From contig JAAEAF010014528.1 of the NCBI GenBank assembly GCA_011037195.1, positions 1 to 64,000 on the forward strand: DNA of 64,000 nt, written 5' to 3'. Origin of the DNA: Triatoma infestans. Lineage: Eukaryota; Arthropoda; Insecta; Hemiptera; Reduviidae. Positions 33,095 to 45,929 of the stretch are shown here, one piece after another. Under the pieces are notes generated by a model. It saw only the letters and a list, made by a program, of their open reading frames with translations. It did no database searches and was not told where the DNA came from. Made by a program: the position numbers and the translations under genes. Each line of letters starts with the position of its first letter. Position 1 is the stretch's first letter.

Positions 33095-36000
33095 GCCCAG
33101 TAAAGGATCCAAAACCAGATGATTAAGAGAAGAGAATATCTCGTTGAAATGTATCAAGAGATATTAATCAGAACTTATTTTTTATGGAGTTAGAGCAACG
33201 GAAAATGGAAATGGTTTAAGCATATTATATACTTGCAGAGAAAACATAGCTAGGGAACCCCTGGTGAACCAGTCACAACAGCCAAGTACGGTCGATCTGC
33301 GAACTTAACTGTGATGGCTTAAAAATCCTTGACTTTTTTCAATGAAATAAAAATGAAAACTTTGTACCAGAACTTAAGCTTACAGAGCCCCACACATATC
33401 CCATGAGAGGATCTTTTAATGGTTTAAGATTCGGTTACTAAATTCAATTCCATCCATACTCAAATTAATTCACACAGGTATTTATCAAATGTGTTAGCCC
33501 TGTGTTTTGAGCCCAGTAATTTTAGATTTTCCTACACATAATGAGAGATTTAAGAGAGAACAGTTGAAATGTTACCCATTCTAACCCTTCTTTATAACAT
33601 TTAGACAAAAAAAAAAATTACACTGCCTTCATAAAAAAAAAAAAGTTATGAGAGAGCCTCTAATTTTCATTTTCTTTTACGTTTATTATAATTTTCATTA
33701 TTACATTTATAAAAAAAAAAAAAAGATTTTTTTTTTATTTTCTTTTAGAATTCTAGGAACTCTATTTATCTTTAGTATGATAAATGCTTCATTGTGATCA
33801 AGTATATTTATGTATTAACTATTTTATTTTGTTTTTGTATATTATTATTGAGGTGGTGATACCTGAGATTTGAGGAAATGGGATTTTTTTTTAACAAGTA
33901 AAAATTGAAAACAAAAAACAACGTGATTAATGGAAAAACCTAATGAATGAATACATTATTCACGTATAAAATAATTTGTGTTAATAAACACTTAATTTGT
34001 TTATAGTTTACATATTAATTTACATTATATAAATTATATAAATATACCTATATAAATATATAAATATTATATATATAAAACAGGTCCAAATCCACTTTGT
34101 ATTATAATTGTAAAATTGTATAGCTTGTACATGTGCCAGTCATAAAAGAAAAAAAAATATTAAAAAAGTAAAAAAAAAAATAAATAAATAAACTGGTATA
34201 TACTATATACCTTAATATATATATATATATATTATATATTACATTATGTAATCTCTAGAATGTTAGAAATTACATTAACATTAAGAAAAGTCACTTTGTA
34301 ATTTATTGTTCTTATTATTATTATTCTTATGAAGAAAGTGGAAAAATTTCTAATAATTCTTTCATTTCTTTTGTTAATATTTGTTTAATTTTTTTTTTTT
34401 ATATATATATTAAATAAAACAAAAAATCTATTATTTGTTTAAATTTTTATATCTACAGACAATCGTTAATCCTCAGGAGATAATAATTAAACATAAATGG
34501 TCACCAATTTTGTTGATTCTTTTTTTTTTTCTTTTATTCTTGTTTTTTTTTTAAAAGCTACTGAGTTACAAACCAAATAAATGAACATGTAAAGAGAAAT
34601 GAGAAAAGTAATAAATTATTAATATATAAATAAAATAATATATTATTTAAATATTTAAAAGATAATGAATATGAATTGTATATCATAATAAAAAAAATAA
34701 AATAGAATATGGGTGTACAACGTAACGTGTAGGGCCTACAGCCAGGATGTGAATATTTGATTTGCTGAAACCTGTGAATTGAGTTTAATACAAGAATAAA
34801 ACGGATTTAGATTACATTTTACCATAATATGCTCAAAGTATTTTAGCATTCTATATAAATATAGACATAGCCTGTTTTTGCTGCAGGGTCCTTCCCAACC
34901 CCAAGCTCTGAAACCTTTCTTTTTCAGACATTTCGTGCCAGGCTTTTGCATTTCTTCCATCCATCTCTGGAGAAAGTATTTTCCTTCTCTTACAAAATTC
35001 TCTGTCCAATTTGCGCATATACCATTCAGTTTCCTTTTTATAATCTATGGATCTTATGACATCAATTTCTTGACTTAAAACTCATATTTGATATCCTTTA
35101 AATTCTTGTCTTTTCTAACTACTTTCCCCAGTTGTTGATTTACATGGTGTCAGTTTTAAACATACACACACCTAGTCCAGTTTTACTCAATAAGCATAAA
35201 CGATTCTTCAATGACGACTAAGTCAAAGAGGTCAAGTTCAAAGCTGCCCAAGTTGTAGAATAGCCAGCTCTCTTACCTTAAGTGAGAACAATTCTCAGCT
35301 AGACTGTATTCCTGTTGGGAAACTTAATTCTCAGAGCTTATCCACTGGACATTGATGCTCAAATAAATTAGAAATAAACTTCAGGCAAAATCGCCTAATC
35401 TCTTCCACAGGTAACTTTTTCCGACTGAATTTCACAAACTCCATCATTGAGTATGTTTCTTCTTCTGTTTCATTATTATACAAATTCTCTTTCTTTTGCA
35501 ATTTAACTTCATATCATTTATCACTTGATGTTATTTAGTTGGCACAGAATTATATAAGCAATAATTAATAAAAAGCAATAATTTTCTGTTTTCATTCGTT
35601 TCTTTTTGTCTACTAGTTTCCATAATCTTTCTAATTTTACGTTTCTTAAGCATGTTTGCTGTAAGGCACGAGGTTTAAATCCTAGTCTTGAGGACAATAT
35701 AAGAATTTTAGTCCCAGGGGAACATAAATAACTCTTTTATTTATTTCTTTTTTTTCTTTTTTTGTAATTTATCCTATTCTACAAGCAATGAATTATTTTT
35801 TGGTTATCATAGAGTTACCCTTTATATCAGCTAATTTTCTATAATTTAAACAATATTTTTTTATTTCAGAATGTAAAATTTGTAATGTGATCCAGTGTTT
35901 GTAGGAATTGCTAGACTGGTTTAAATATGCTAAATTATTACAAAATTTGGATCCGTTTTTATATATGAAATAAAAAAAAAAAAATTGATGGTTAAGTTAT

Positions 36001-37750
36001 ATTAAATGTTTATTGAGAAACAAGACATCCTTTTTTTAAGTGTTCTTTATTTCTTCACATATCCACTAATTGAAACTAGCTGCAATGCCAAGTTTTATAA
36101 TAAATTTGGAATATACAACATACATATAAAAAGCGTTTTAATTTATTAATTTCTAGTATAGTTTCTAAGATAAGTTTATTTATTTTGTGGAAAATTAAAT
36201 ATCTATGATTATGAATTTTTTTTTTTTTAAATGTTAAGATGAAATTATACAGAATCTAGAGACAGATTTTTTTTTTTTTACAAACAAATAAAAATAAATA
36301 AATAAAAAAAGACTGAAAAGTTAAATAATTTTGTGTATAAAATTAAATTTATTTGTTTGTTAATTTTGATAAAATCAATTTATTATGGCCAAAGTATATT
36401 CATATCAAAAAGCAATTTTTAATTTTTTTTTTATGTCTTTCACTTCAATGGAATAATGAAAGTTTAAGGGTAAATTTTTACAAATGCTTCTCGACTTTAT
36501 TACTAATTATCAGATTGTCGTCAACCGTTTTTTTTTTTTTCACTTTTTATATAAATATGTTAATATGACAAAAAAAAAATTATAAAAAACCTTTTTAAGG
36601 GAATTTTTGATAAAAAATTAAAATTCAAATACTAAATTATAAAATAAAGGAAAGACAAAAGTCGAGAAGCACTGGTATTGCAAAAAAAAAATTTTTGTGA
36701 AAAATAATTCCAAAAATTTTAAGGCGCACCCCCCTTTTTATAGCAAGAATTCAAAATTGTTTTGAACCTATGGGCGTTTACAAACCAATATTTCAAAGTT
36801 GTACACCCCCTGAGAAATATTACCTTAAACGGGTCACAACATGTCTATAATAATGTGTACAAGCATAAAAAAATAATAATAATAATGACTAAAGATAAAA
36901 TTGTTTTAAAAAAGAAAATTATTGCAGCGATATTTTCTATTTGTATACGTAATTTTAATGACTTTTTTTTTTTGCAAGTAAATTATGTAAATTTGTATCT
37001 TTTTATAAATCGAAAAAATAAAAAAAAATATATATATATTAGCCGGTCCCCTAGTCTTTTTTCTATTTTGACACTCAAAGTGAAGAATTTTCCTTGATAT
37101 AATTTAGGATTTTCTGTTGAAAAAAAAAATGGAAAATGAATCCTACGATCTTGATCTCATAAGAGAGACCAACACTTTTTTTTTTCCACCCAAGATTCAA
37201 AATAGAAATTATTTAAAATAAGCTGATTAATAAATTTTACATGGGAGTCAAAAATATTATTTTATAAGCTTTCTGTATTATAAGACTTGTTAATTTATAC
37301 ATAATAGGTTTTTTTTTGTCTTAGTTTTTGTAAGTTTTATTTTACTTAGTTATGTTACATCACCTAATTTGTATCCTCTTTTTTTTTGTCCGTGTAATAA
37401 AGAAAAAAAGAAGAAAATCGTACTAAGATTAAAAAAAAATGGAAAACTCTGTTGGACATTTTATTATTTGTATATAATAGATTATTTTATTGAAAAGTGA
37501 TTATTTTGTGTAACCTATATAAGTTGTTATATTTGTCAAAACAAAGTGAATAAAAACAAAGTGCACATTTCAAAACAAATTTAAGAAAGAAAGAATACAA
37601 ACAAATAAAGTATATTCCATTATTTATAATTATTATTTTTTTTTTTTTTGTTAATTTTATTTTTATCTAGGATTTATTTTCTAGATATAATATGTTCTTC
37701 CCCCTTTTAACCGGGACTTTTAACCCTGAAAGGTTTCTGGATTTTTTTTT
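33095..37750. other. Intergenic, AT-rich, no supported gene
   Basis: Homopolymers, a (TA)n tract at about 34214-34230 and an (AAT)n tract at about 36868-36885 that may be a LINE tail. A 14-bp inverted repeat (tgcttctcgacttt at 36485 and its complement at 36658) is separated by 160 bp. No recognised gene. Confidence 0.45.
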
Positions 37751-38102
37751 GGCAATTATGTACAAGCGTGCCCCCAAGATGAACGACAACTAGCTCAAAT
37801 GAACAATCACATATAAACCCTCTTGTTTAATAATTATCACTGAATTCAAGTATTTTAAATGACACATTAATTAACCAGTGTTCGCTAATTCAAACCTACA
37901 AGTTCTTGGGACAATGTTTGAAGTTAAACTTTGATTGTGTTTCGTAGTTTTAACTTACATTTAGTCTGATACTTTTTAAAATGAATGCAAATGTGAAATA
38001 AATAAAGAAATGTGAATGATTAGTAAATCAAAAATATCAGAAATGAGTATAATAAGAGTGGGAGTGAGCAGGTTACTGTAGGTAGTTGTACATAATTTTA
38101 CC
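37751..38102. mobile_element. Small inverted-repeat element (MITE-like), family M, copy 1
   Basis: 352 bp. The left end ggcaattatgtacaa and the right end (reverse complement ggtaaaattatgtacaa) are imperfect inverted repeats. Both are followed inward by an acaact(a)g-type segment, which is separated from the left end by 21 bp absent from the right end. It has no coding capacity. A second copy at 45652-48760 shares the central 280 bp and has the full right end. The superfamily cannot be assigned because no clear target duplication is visible in the flanking T tracts. Confidence 0.65.
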
Positions 38103-40130
38103 TTCTTTTTTTTTTTGCACCATCATATTTTGATGAAATTGTGTTTTTTTTTAATATTCCATAAATAATGATTTCAAGGGGCCAGCGTAAATTTGATAAT
38201 ATCGAAATATAAATGGATACTGTTCATTTGCAACCGCTGAAAAGCTAAAACGAGGAATCTGGATTCATTCGTTGATTAATAATAAAAATTTCACAACGGT
38301 AATTCAACTAAGGTTTAACCATAATTTAACTAAAGTTAACGTAAAAAAAAAAATAATGCTAAATTTGATACAAAAATTCAGTGTTTGTGGAAATGGAGAG
38401 ATAGGCGATGTCAATCACTTGCTCTTCTCATATACATTGAAATGGACTATAGTCGTAAGTTATTTCTAAAAAAAATAAAAAAAAAACATCGAGGTTTGAA
38501 CCACATCCCATGCAGCGCTAAAAGCATAGTAGGATCTTTGAATAAGGAATCGCTGTATGTTTTTTTTACGAATTCATTGATAAAAATAAAATAAAACATA
38601 CAAAAAAAATAACACCATTCAAGAAATCGATTATTCCTATAGATACAAACATAAAACGTAATAGACATATTACACATCACTCAGTAGTTGTATTTTTTTT
38701 TTTTTGGAAATTTTCAACAAAAAAAATCAGGGTTGGTTTGAACAAGAGCGCAAGAAGGGGTCTTGCTTATACAATGAGGAAAAAAAGAGAATATTAGAAG
38801 CATCAAGAATCCAGAGACTGATCAAACATTTTTCAGAAAAGAGACTGTTTTTTTGCAACCAATATATTGATAATTGACCTTGATAATTGTCAATTGTAGT
38901 AAATCAAATATCAATATGTTGGTTTTTTCCAGCTTTCAAAATTTATGGTTTAACTAAAAAACAAAATTATCTATTACCACAATTCAACCACCACCATTTA
39001 TAAATCCGTCAAATTTGTTGAATTTCAACAAATTTGACCATCTCTTTACACTGAATCACCTTTTCTTTCAGAACTTCTTTAAATCTGTCTGAAAAAGCAT
39101 ATTTTTAAAAGTCTTCTTTGGGGCGCTTGAGATTTTAGTTAAACAAAGTCATCAACTAGACAGGAAATTTTAAGACCACTTGGATTCAAACTTAACCAGG
39201 ACAAGAGTTTTGTGTTTGGGTAGAAAACAAAAAGCTATTAAAATCTTGTGGAAAAGTTCAAATTTGTCACAAAAGTACGAATATTATTTCCCTATACTTT
39301 TACACTGACAATGGGCGCCCGCTATTGTTTATCAAGCAACCCAGACGAAACGGCGACCAAAGGCGAGCAACGAAACTACTTCAAGCGAAACAGTATTGGG
39401 CTAGCTTACTAAATAATATAAAAAGAATATTGTTTGAAATACATAAAAGTTTGGAGTACCAGAGAAATTGTATATATAAAGCTAACCAATGCATTGCACT
39501 TGGGAAGATGAACATTGCGCATAACACCCTATTAATCTTGGAATTTTCTTTTAACTAAATTCCTCCTCAAAAATGACTTGTGTTTTAAATAAAATCAACT
39601 TGTAGTTGCATTAAATAATTATGTGGCATCTAATAAGGAAAAGTTGAATGACTTTGTAATATTTATAAATTAATAAAGCCCTAAAGTAATTAAAAACAAA
39701 CTTTGGTTAAACTGAGCTGCCCAATTTTTTTTTTTCAGTAGTACTTGACTGAATTTAAGGGCCGTCATGTATACAAGACGTAGTATTTTCAAATGAAGCA
39801 TATGTACACTATACACTAAACCATACAAACACATCCAGATATAGACAGTAAATAGAAAAGTACAGAAAAAAATGTCATATTTCGGTGAATATTTCTCTAA
39901 AGTATATCGATGAATAATTTGCATTTTATGTGGTCTCTAATACACATTAAAAAGTTCATATTGTTTAGTCGTTTAGTGGAATACCGCTAGGGTAGTAAAG
40001 AACAATCTAATTAGTGTTATAGTTCTTTTGTTTGCCATTAGATGGCAGATAATGTTTCATTTTGTAATGATCAATGTATAGACTTATTGAATTGCTACAG
40101 ATAAAAAAATGTATTCGGATATAGTGACAA
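38103..40130. other. Intergenic, AT-rich, no supported gene
   Basis: No motif found. A 77-codon frame at 39325 has no recognisable domain and is not called. Confidence 0.4.
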
Positions 40131-40882
40131 TTTTTTTTTAATTGTTTTATTGAATATTTACAATTACATAAATAAATATGTAACAAGTAAATAAATTGGG
40201 AGGTGATATATACAATGACAAGATGGTCTTTTAATTGTTTTATTGAATATTTACAACTACATAAATAAATATGTAACAAGTAAATAAGTTAGGAGGTGAT
40301 ATAGACAATGACGAGATGGTCATGAATGATAGTTATCTAGCGACAAGTACCATTAGGATTGCCTCGAAGTGTGGTGGAGGAGAGGGTTTGGATAAGAGGA
40401 TTGGGATGAAGGGAGAGTCTGCTGTGGTGTACCGGAGCTTTGCTATATCATGGATAAAAGGAATTTTCAGATCTGTGTGGATTGTATGGTTGGAAACGTA
40501 ATAAGGAGCATCGACTAGGCGTCGGAGTATTTTGGACTACAGGGTTTGTATTCTGTTGTGGAGAGGTTCGTTTTGTGGTTCCGTAGAGTTGTAGTCCGTA
40601 CATCCAGATGGGTGCGAGTAATGAAGTATAGCGTCGTCTTTTATTCTGTAGAGTGAGTTTGAAGCGCTCCAAGGAGTCTAGCAAGACGTCTGAAACGGTT
40701 GTTAATGTAAGTCCGTTTAAGTCTGGTGTGTGGGTTCCAGGTTAGTCGCTTGTCCTAGGTACATACCAAGATAACGAACGTGGTCTGCAGGTGGAATAGG
40801 AGTGCTGAATAGGTAAACGGGAGGAAGAACTTTTTTGTTTAAGGTGAACACAATATAATGAGATTTGTTAGGGATCTAACAA
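40131..40882 (-). pseudogene. Jockey-like LINE, 3' end of reverse transcriptase ORF and 3' UTR
   Basis: On the - strand, frames across 40850-40330 give LPPVYLFSTPIPPADHVRYL followed by GMYL (the start of the conserved post-catalytic 'VKYLGxxLD' region), then RRYTSLLAPIWMYGLQLYGT (thumb region) and LRRLVDAPYYVSNHTIHTDL. The last blocks are typical of jockey-clade C-termini. Frameshifts break the frame at least twice. The 3' UTR carries a 92-bp direct duplication (40139-40322) and ends in an A tract (T run at 40131-40139). 5' truncated at about 40882. Confidence 0.75.
40139..40322 (-). repeat. Two tandem ~92-bp units in the jockey-like 3' UTR
   Basis: Units at about 40139-40230 and 40231-40322 both read taattgttttattgaatatt, then taaataaatatgtaacaag, ggaggtgatat and caatgac(a/g)agatggtc. 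They differ at only a few positions. Confidence 0.85.
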
Positions 40883-43009
40883 TGTAAATCTAAAAATATG
40901 TATTAGTTTTTTTAATTACTAATTTAATTAAGGAATTTAATTAAGCGAACATTAGTCCGCTGCAAAAACTATTTGTTTTTCAAAAAGAAAAATTAAACTC
41001 TCATTAAACCTCTTAATTTAAGTCTTTTTTTCTTTTCTTAAAGAAACTTTTTGCATAAAATCTTTTTCCTTAGATTCATAATTATTAAATGATTAGTTTA
41101 ATAACAAATTTGTTATAAATACAGAAGGCTATCGCTTATGGCTTTTTAAATTACATTGAAAGAACCTACCAAACTTGTCTTTGGCGTTATTAATACCCAT
41201 CAAATTATCTTCAATGTTGTACGTATAGTTTGTAATAAAAAGCTTTTCAAAGGAAAGTCTAGCAACGGAGGCTTCTAAAGTGAGCATTAACTAGGTTGAT
41301 GAAGTCAAAGCAATCATATGCTTTTCTTTAGTACGATGTAGCTTATCAGTAGAGGGCATGTAAAACATATTCCATAACTTTCAAATTTAGAAGGTTGGAG
41401 GCAATGCCTAGAGATTTGCTAGGTGCAATGCAAATTTTTTTGGGGGGGGAATTCAGTGATATTTGAAGTGTGCAGGAAAATGATCAAGTTGGACTACTTT
41501 TAAAAGTAAGTCCTCCACTGTTAACACCCTCTGAACTGCTATATTTATCAGCAAAAGGGGGAATGTTTACGCTTTATGTAGTTTGCTGATCAAACACTAC
41601 AGCAGAATGGAATGGATACAACAATGAGTCTCTCTGCTCCAATTACAAGACATAGCATCTCCAACTAAATCTCTTTTTAATGAATTAGTAAAGATTGGCT
41701 GAAGAAAACAGTGTCATGTGTAGATTAAAAATAAAAATAAAAAACTATCATAAAAGAAATGATAATTGAAAATTACTGCCTCCATGTATATTATGATAAA
41801 TAAAAATAAAAAATATAAGGATTAAATTGTATAAATCATAAGTACAGGTTATTGATATGAATAAAATTTTGTTTTATATAAAATGACAGAATACTGTTTG
41901 ACTGTCTGACTGATTGAAACATTAATATTCCCATTAATTAGGATATATCTAAATATATGTATTATGTCAATATGAATCCTCAAGGGTTTCTAGTTTGATA
42001 TCCTTTTAAGCTTCATCAATATGTTACTATGTGCTGGTCATTCATCAGTGACAATCAATCAATATTGATATATGTTGTTACAACTAATCAGTTTGTTTAA
42101 ATGTTCTAGGAGTTCTCTCTTTATAATATTCGAACTGAAGTAAATAAATTCTATTTTTGATTATTATTTTAGAATTTCCTATTTAATATTTTGCAGGGAA
42201 AGAAGTTAAAATCCTAACTTTCCCAAGAAGTTTCGTCACATAGCATACGGATTTCAAACGAAATCTAAATGAAATATATGATACTTTCTTAAACCAATGT
42301 GCTTATAAGCAATTTATATGTTTTGTAATGTTTTATTGTGGATTAATTTGAAAAAAAAAAAAAATGGCTAGGATTATTTTATCGATGAAATTGTTAATGA
42401 TATAAAAAGTTTCCAAATAATATTTTTAACAACTTTCATCCTTCCATAATCCCCCCCCTCTGAATGACAAGTTTTAAAAAAATCTCATACAGCTAATTTC
42501 ATATTTTATAGGCCAACATATTTTATGGTATTTTAATTAGTTTATCAATTTTTGAATAAAAGGAAAAACAAATAAATCGATTAATAGACATAATGACCAA
42601 AAATTTTGGGTTTCGTCAATTTTATAACTTTAACAACCAATTTTATCAGTTTAACAACAAAAAAAAAAACTAAAAGTCAATACAAGTTTGTTTTTTTTAT
42701 GGTTTTTCCAAAAAAGGCTACAACGATTTTCTTTAAACTTGAAATGCTTTCAGCACTGATAAAATGTAACACTTATTTCAAACACTTTTCGTTAGGCACA
42801 TGTACACATTGTCTTAAGGTGAAAAGTTTGAATTCAGTTTTCGACTAATTCCAAAATAATTGTCGGTGGATTGTATCATGAGGAGATAAGTAAGTATTGC
42901 AAGTTTAGTTATTTAAAACAAATTAAATTAATGATTATTTATAAAATATATATTTTCAACATTTGTCCCAGTTATAGGTCATAACAGATACTCAACATAA
43001 TTTTTTGTA
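40883..43009. other. Intergenic, AT-rich, no supported gene
   Basis: No recognised feature. Confidence 0.4.
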
Positions 43010-43059
43010 GTAAATTGAATGTTGAGGTTCGGTCATACAAAAGAACTCTCTTTAAATTT

Positions 43060-43105
43060 CTACCGACGTTTCGGCAAATTTATTCGGAAATTGCCTTTTT
43101 CAGGG
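43060..43105 (-). ncRNA. Hammerhead-like motif in Penelope-like 3' UTR, core altered
   Basis: On the - strand: ACC, CUGAAAA (consensus CUGANGA, so the G8 position is A), stem II from GGCAAUUU and AAAUUUGCC, GAAAC, then GUC and GGU. The outer ACC and GGU can pair as stem I, and stem III is the minimal self-complementary ACGU. This is the ribozyme described in Penelope-like elements. Loss of G8 should remove or strongly reduce cleavage. Confidence 0.6.
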
Positions 43106-43505
43106 TCTGTACAAAGGTTTCAATACAAATCATATTATTAGAAACAACATAAAATATGAACTTAAAATAAATATTTTCAAAATAAATTAAAAAAAAAAAT
43201 AAACTATATAAATAAACTAAATAAAAAGTATGATATATATAGCACATTTAAATTTATTTTAAACTATTGTTGTAGAACAGATCAATATTAAACTAAATCA
43301 CAACTATTAAAACTTTGACAATATGTGGCATATATAAGAGTAAAGTATGGAAATAACTTAGGAAATGTACTTACAAAAATTTTCAGTTAGAATTACAGTA
43401 GTAATTACTCTAGTTTAACCTGTGACATACCATCACCAAGTGTTTCGGACATTGGATGGGTCAAGGTTTATAAAGGGCTAAGAGAGCGGATGGGAAAACC
43501 GTGCC

Positions 43506-44315
43506 CTAATCTGTATGTTGTTTTGGAAATTCCAGGAGATTGCTATAACTAAGGGATAGGTTTTTGGTGTCGGTTCTAAAATTGATAGAAAATTTATCTT
43601 TTTTAATATGAATCATTTCCAATATATTTCTTTTTTTATTATTATTGTTGATGGAGAGTATTTTAGTGTTTTCTATGTCAAATTCATGTTTGTATTGTAT
43701 GCAGTGTTTCGTTAGTGCTGTAGTCAAGTCACTCGGTTTTTTAGTTTTACAATCGTATTTATGTTGGTACAGTCTATTTTTTAAATATTGAGATGTTTGT
43801 CCTATGTATGTAGCTGGGCATTGTAAACAATTTATTTTATAAATTATATCTGATAATAAAGTTGTGGGTGTGGGGTCTTTTAGTTTAGAAAAGAGTTTTT
43901 TTAGAGGATTGGAGTTTTTGTGAGCAATGGAAAGGTTATATTTCTTGAAAATTTTAGCTATTTTTTCTGATAGACTTTCTATGTATGGGATAGAGATATA
44001 GGATATTGGAAGTTGCTGTGATGGCGTAGAGGGAGTCAGGTTGATCATATTATCTGTGGATCGTTGATATAATATTTTTTGGACAATATGGAGAGGATAG
44101 CCATTATTTTTAAATATCTTAGATAATTTTAATTTGTCCTCATCATGGAAACGGGGATGGCTAATATGAAGTTCACGTTTGGTAAAGGATTTAACAAAGT
44201 TGATTTTCTGGTGATATGGATGATTGGAAAGGAAATGGAGGAATCTGTCAGAACGTATGGATTTCATTAACCAATTGGTAACAAGAGAACCATTTTCTTC
44301 ACGGTTAATCGTCAT
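43506..44315 (-). pseudogene. Penelope-like C-terminal region with GIY-YIG endonuclease
   Basis: A 269-codon open frame continues the element after the frameshift. It begins in the RT thumb/connector (HPYHQKINFVKSFTKRELHI, NGYPLHIVQKIL) and then carries the GIY-YIG nuclease: YKINCLQCPATYIGQTSQYL, KNRLYQHKYDC with paired cysteines, and a later HCIQYKHEFDIENTKIL segment with the expected histidines. It ends at a TGA/TAG cluster near 43506. The domain itself looks intact, so this copy may be fairly young. The start ATG is not meaningful, since the natural protein is an RT-nuclease fusion. Confidence 0.85.
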
Positions 44316-44399
44316 GTCTAAGAAATTAATTTTATTATCAATTTCTTTTCGTGTGTAAAGTGTAAACGGAGATGGTATGTATTAAAGGTATTCAGGATG

Positions 44400-45575
44400 G
44401 TATGGATATGTTCTTTAGGGACAGCGGTTAAACGTCATCAACATATTTGAAGAAAAAAGGAATTGTAAAGGGTAGTTTTTTAATAGAATTTTGAATAATT
44501 CAGACATGATGCTATCCGCAACAGTAGGTCCTAGGCTACTTCCCGTGCCAAAGATTTGTTGGTAAAAGTGTTCATTGTATTGAAAATATCCTGATTTACA
44601 GTAATGGGATAACAGAGATATGAATTTTTGAAGAGGGATATTAGTTTTATTCTCTAAAAGATGAAAATTCCTTTTTATAATTTCTATCGTTTCTTCAATG
44701 GGAACATTTGTAAACAGGGAAGCAACATCTAATGAAATAAGGATATAGTTGGTGGGGATTTTTATGTTATCTAATTTTTCTTTTAACTTAAAGGAATCTT
44801 TAATATTGTAACTGTTATCAGAAATGTGTTTTAATATGTCGGTTAGGAATTTTGGAAGGTTATATGTAGGTGCATTGATGAATGAAATTATTGGTCGTAA
44901 TGGATTATTGTTTGCATGTGTCTTAACTAAGCCATAGATTTTTGGTGGGCTGGGTGAGGAATTTGAGAGACGAATTTTATTGAGATCAATTAATTTTTGT
45001 TTGTATAAGTCTGTAATTAGTTTGTTAGTAGTTGTTTTAATCGAGTTTGTAGGATCTTTGTTAAGTCTGTTGTAAGTTTCTGAGCCAGAAATTAGAGAAA
45101 GAATTTTTTTATCGTATTCGTCTGTGTACATTGCCACTGTTTGTTTGGTTTTGTCGGATGACAGCATTATGATGTTAGGATTCTGGGATAGGAATAATTT
45201 TGAGGCTTGCACTAGGGACGAGATATGCAATGTAGAATGTTGATGGGTTTGGGATTTGTGTAAATGGTTGGTGATAATATTAACAAATTTTGCTCTAGCA
45301 GAATCTTGTTCATTTACATCTAATTTATCAACACCATATTCTATATCGCAAATAATATTAGCTATTGGGATATTGTTTTTATAGCAAAGAATAGCAAATT
45401 TAGGACCTAAACTTAAGCATAATTTAACATTACTAGTTATATCTATATCTGTTAGATTGATGAACCAAGATTCATTAAATGTTAAGTTTAAATTTGATGT
45501 ACATTTCCTGTCTAGGTTATTAATTTTTCTTATTTGTCTATCTTTAATTTTAACAAAAAACTTATATAATTTTTA
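44400..45575 (-). pseudogene. Penelope-like reverse transcriptase, frameshifted
   Basis: The frame is open from about 45575 (no start codon needed for a truncated copy) to 44415. It contains PKIYGLVKTHANNNPLRPII (the conserved PxxYGLPKxHK..PLRPI block), ISLDVASLFTNVPIEETI (motif A, first catalytic Asp) and GTGSSLGPTVADSIMSELF (motif B). The catalytic YVDD (44433-44444) is present but in another frame, because of a one-base shift just upstream, and a stop follows it. Reverse transcription by this copy is therefore not possible. Confidence 0.85.
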
Positions 45576-45929
45576 AAACTTTATATAATTATTTTTAAAA
45601 ACTTATTATAATTTTTTTCCTTTTTCTTTTATGTTTCTTTGTTCTTCTTCATGAACAATCCCTCTTATTTAATATTTATCACTGAATTCAAGTCATTTTA
45701 AATGACATATTTATTTGCCAGTGCTCGCTAATTCAAACCTACAAGTTCTTGGAGTTTTGAAGTTCTACTCTGATTGTGTTTCGTAGTTTTTACTTATATT
45801 TAGTCTGACACTTTTTAAAATGAATGAAAATGTGAAATAAATAAAGAAATGTGAATGAATAAATAAATCAGAAATATCAGTCAGAAATGTGAGTGTAATA
45901 AGAGTGGGAGTGAGCAGGTTACTGTTTAA

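Larger units (their letters stand above)
43010..45640 (-). mobile_element. Penelope-like retroelement, 5' truncated
   Basis: On the - strand it carries a reverse transcriptase region (about 45575-44400) followed by a GIY-YIG endonuclease region (44315-43506), the order unique to Penelope-like elements, then about 450 bp of 3' UTR containing a hammerhead-like motif at 43060-43105. Full elements have direct or inverted pseudo-LTRs; only one end is visible here. The right limit lies before the family M sequence that begins near 45652. Confidence 0.85.

Noticed and set aside
39325..39558. 77-codon + frame with basic residues
   Set aside because: No homology that I recognise, no splice or regulatory context.
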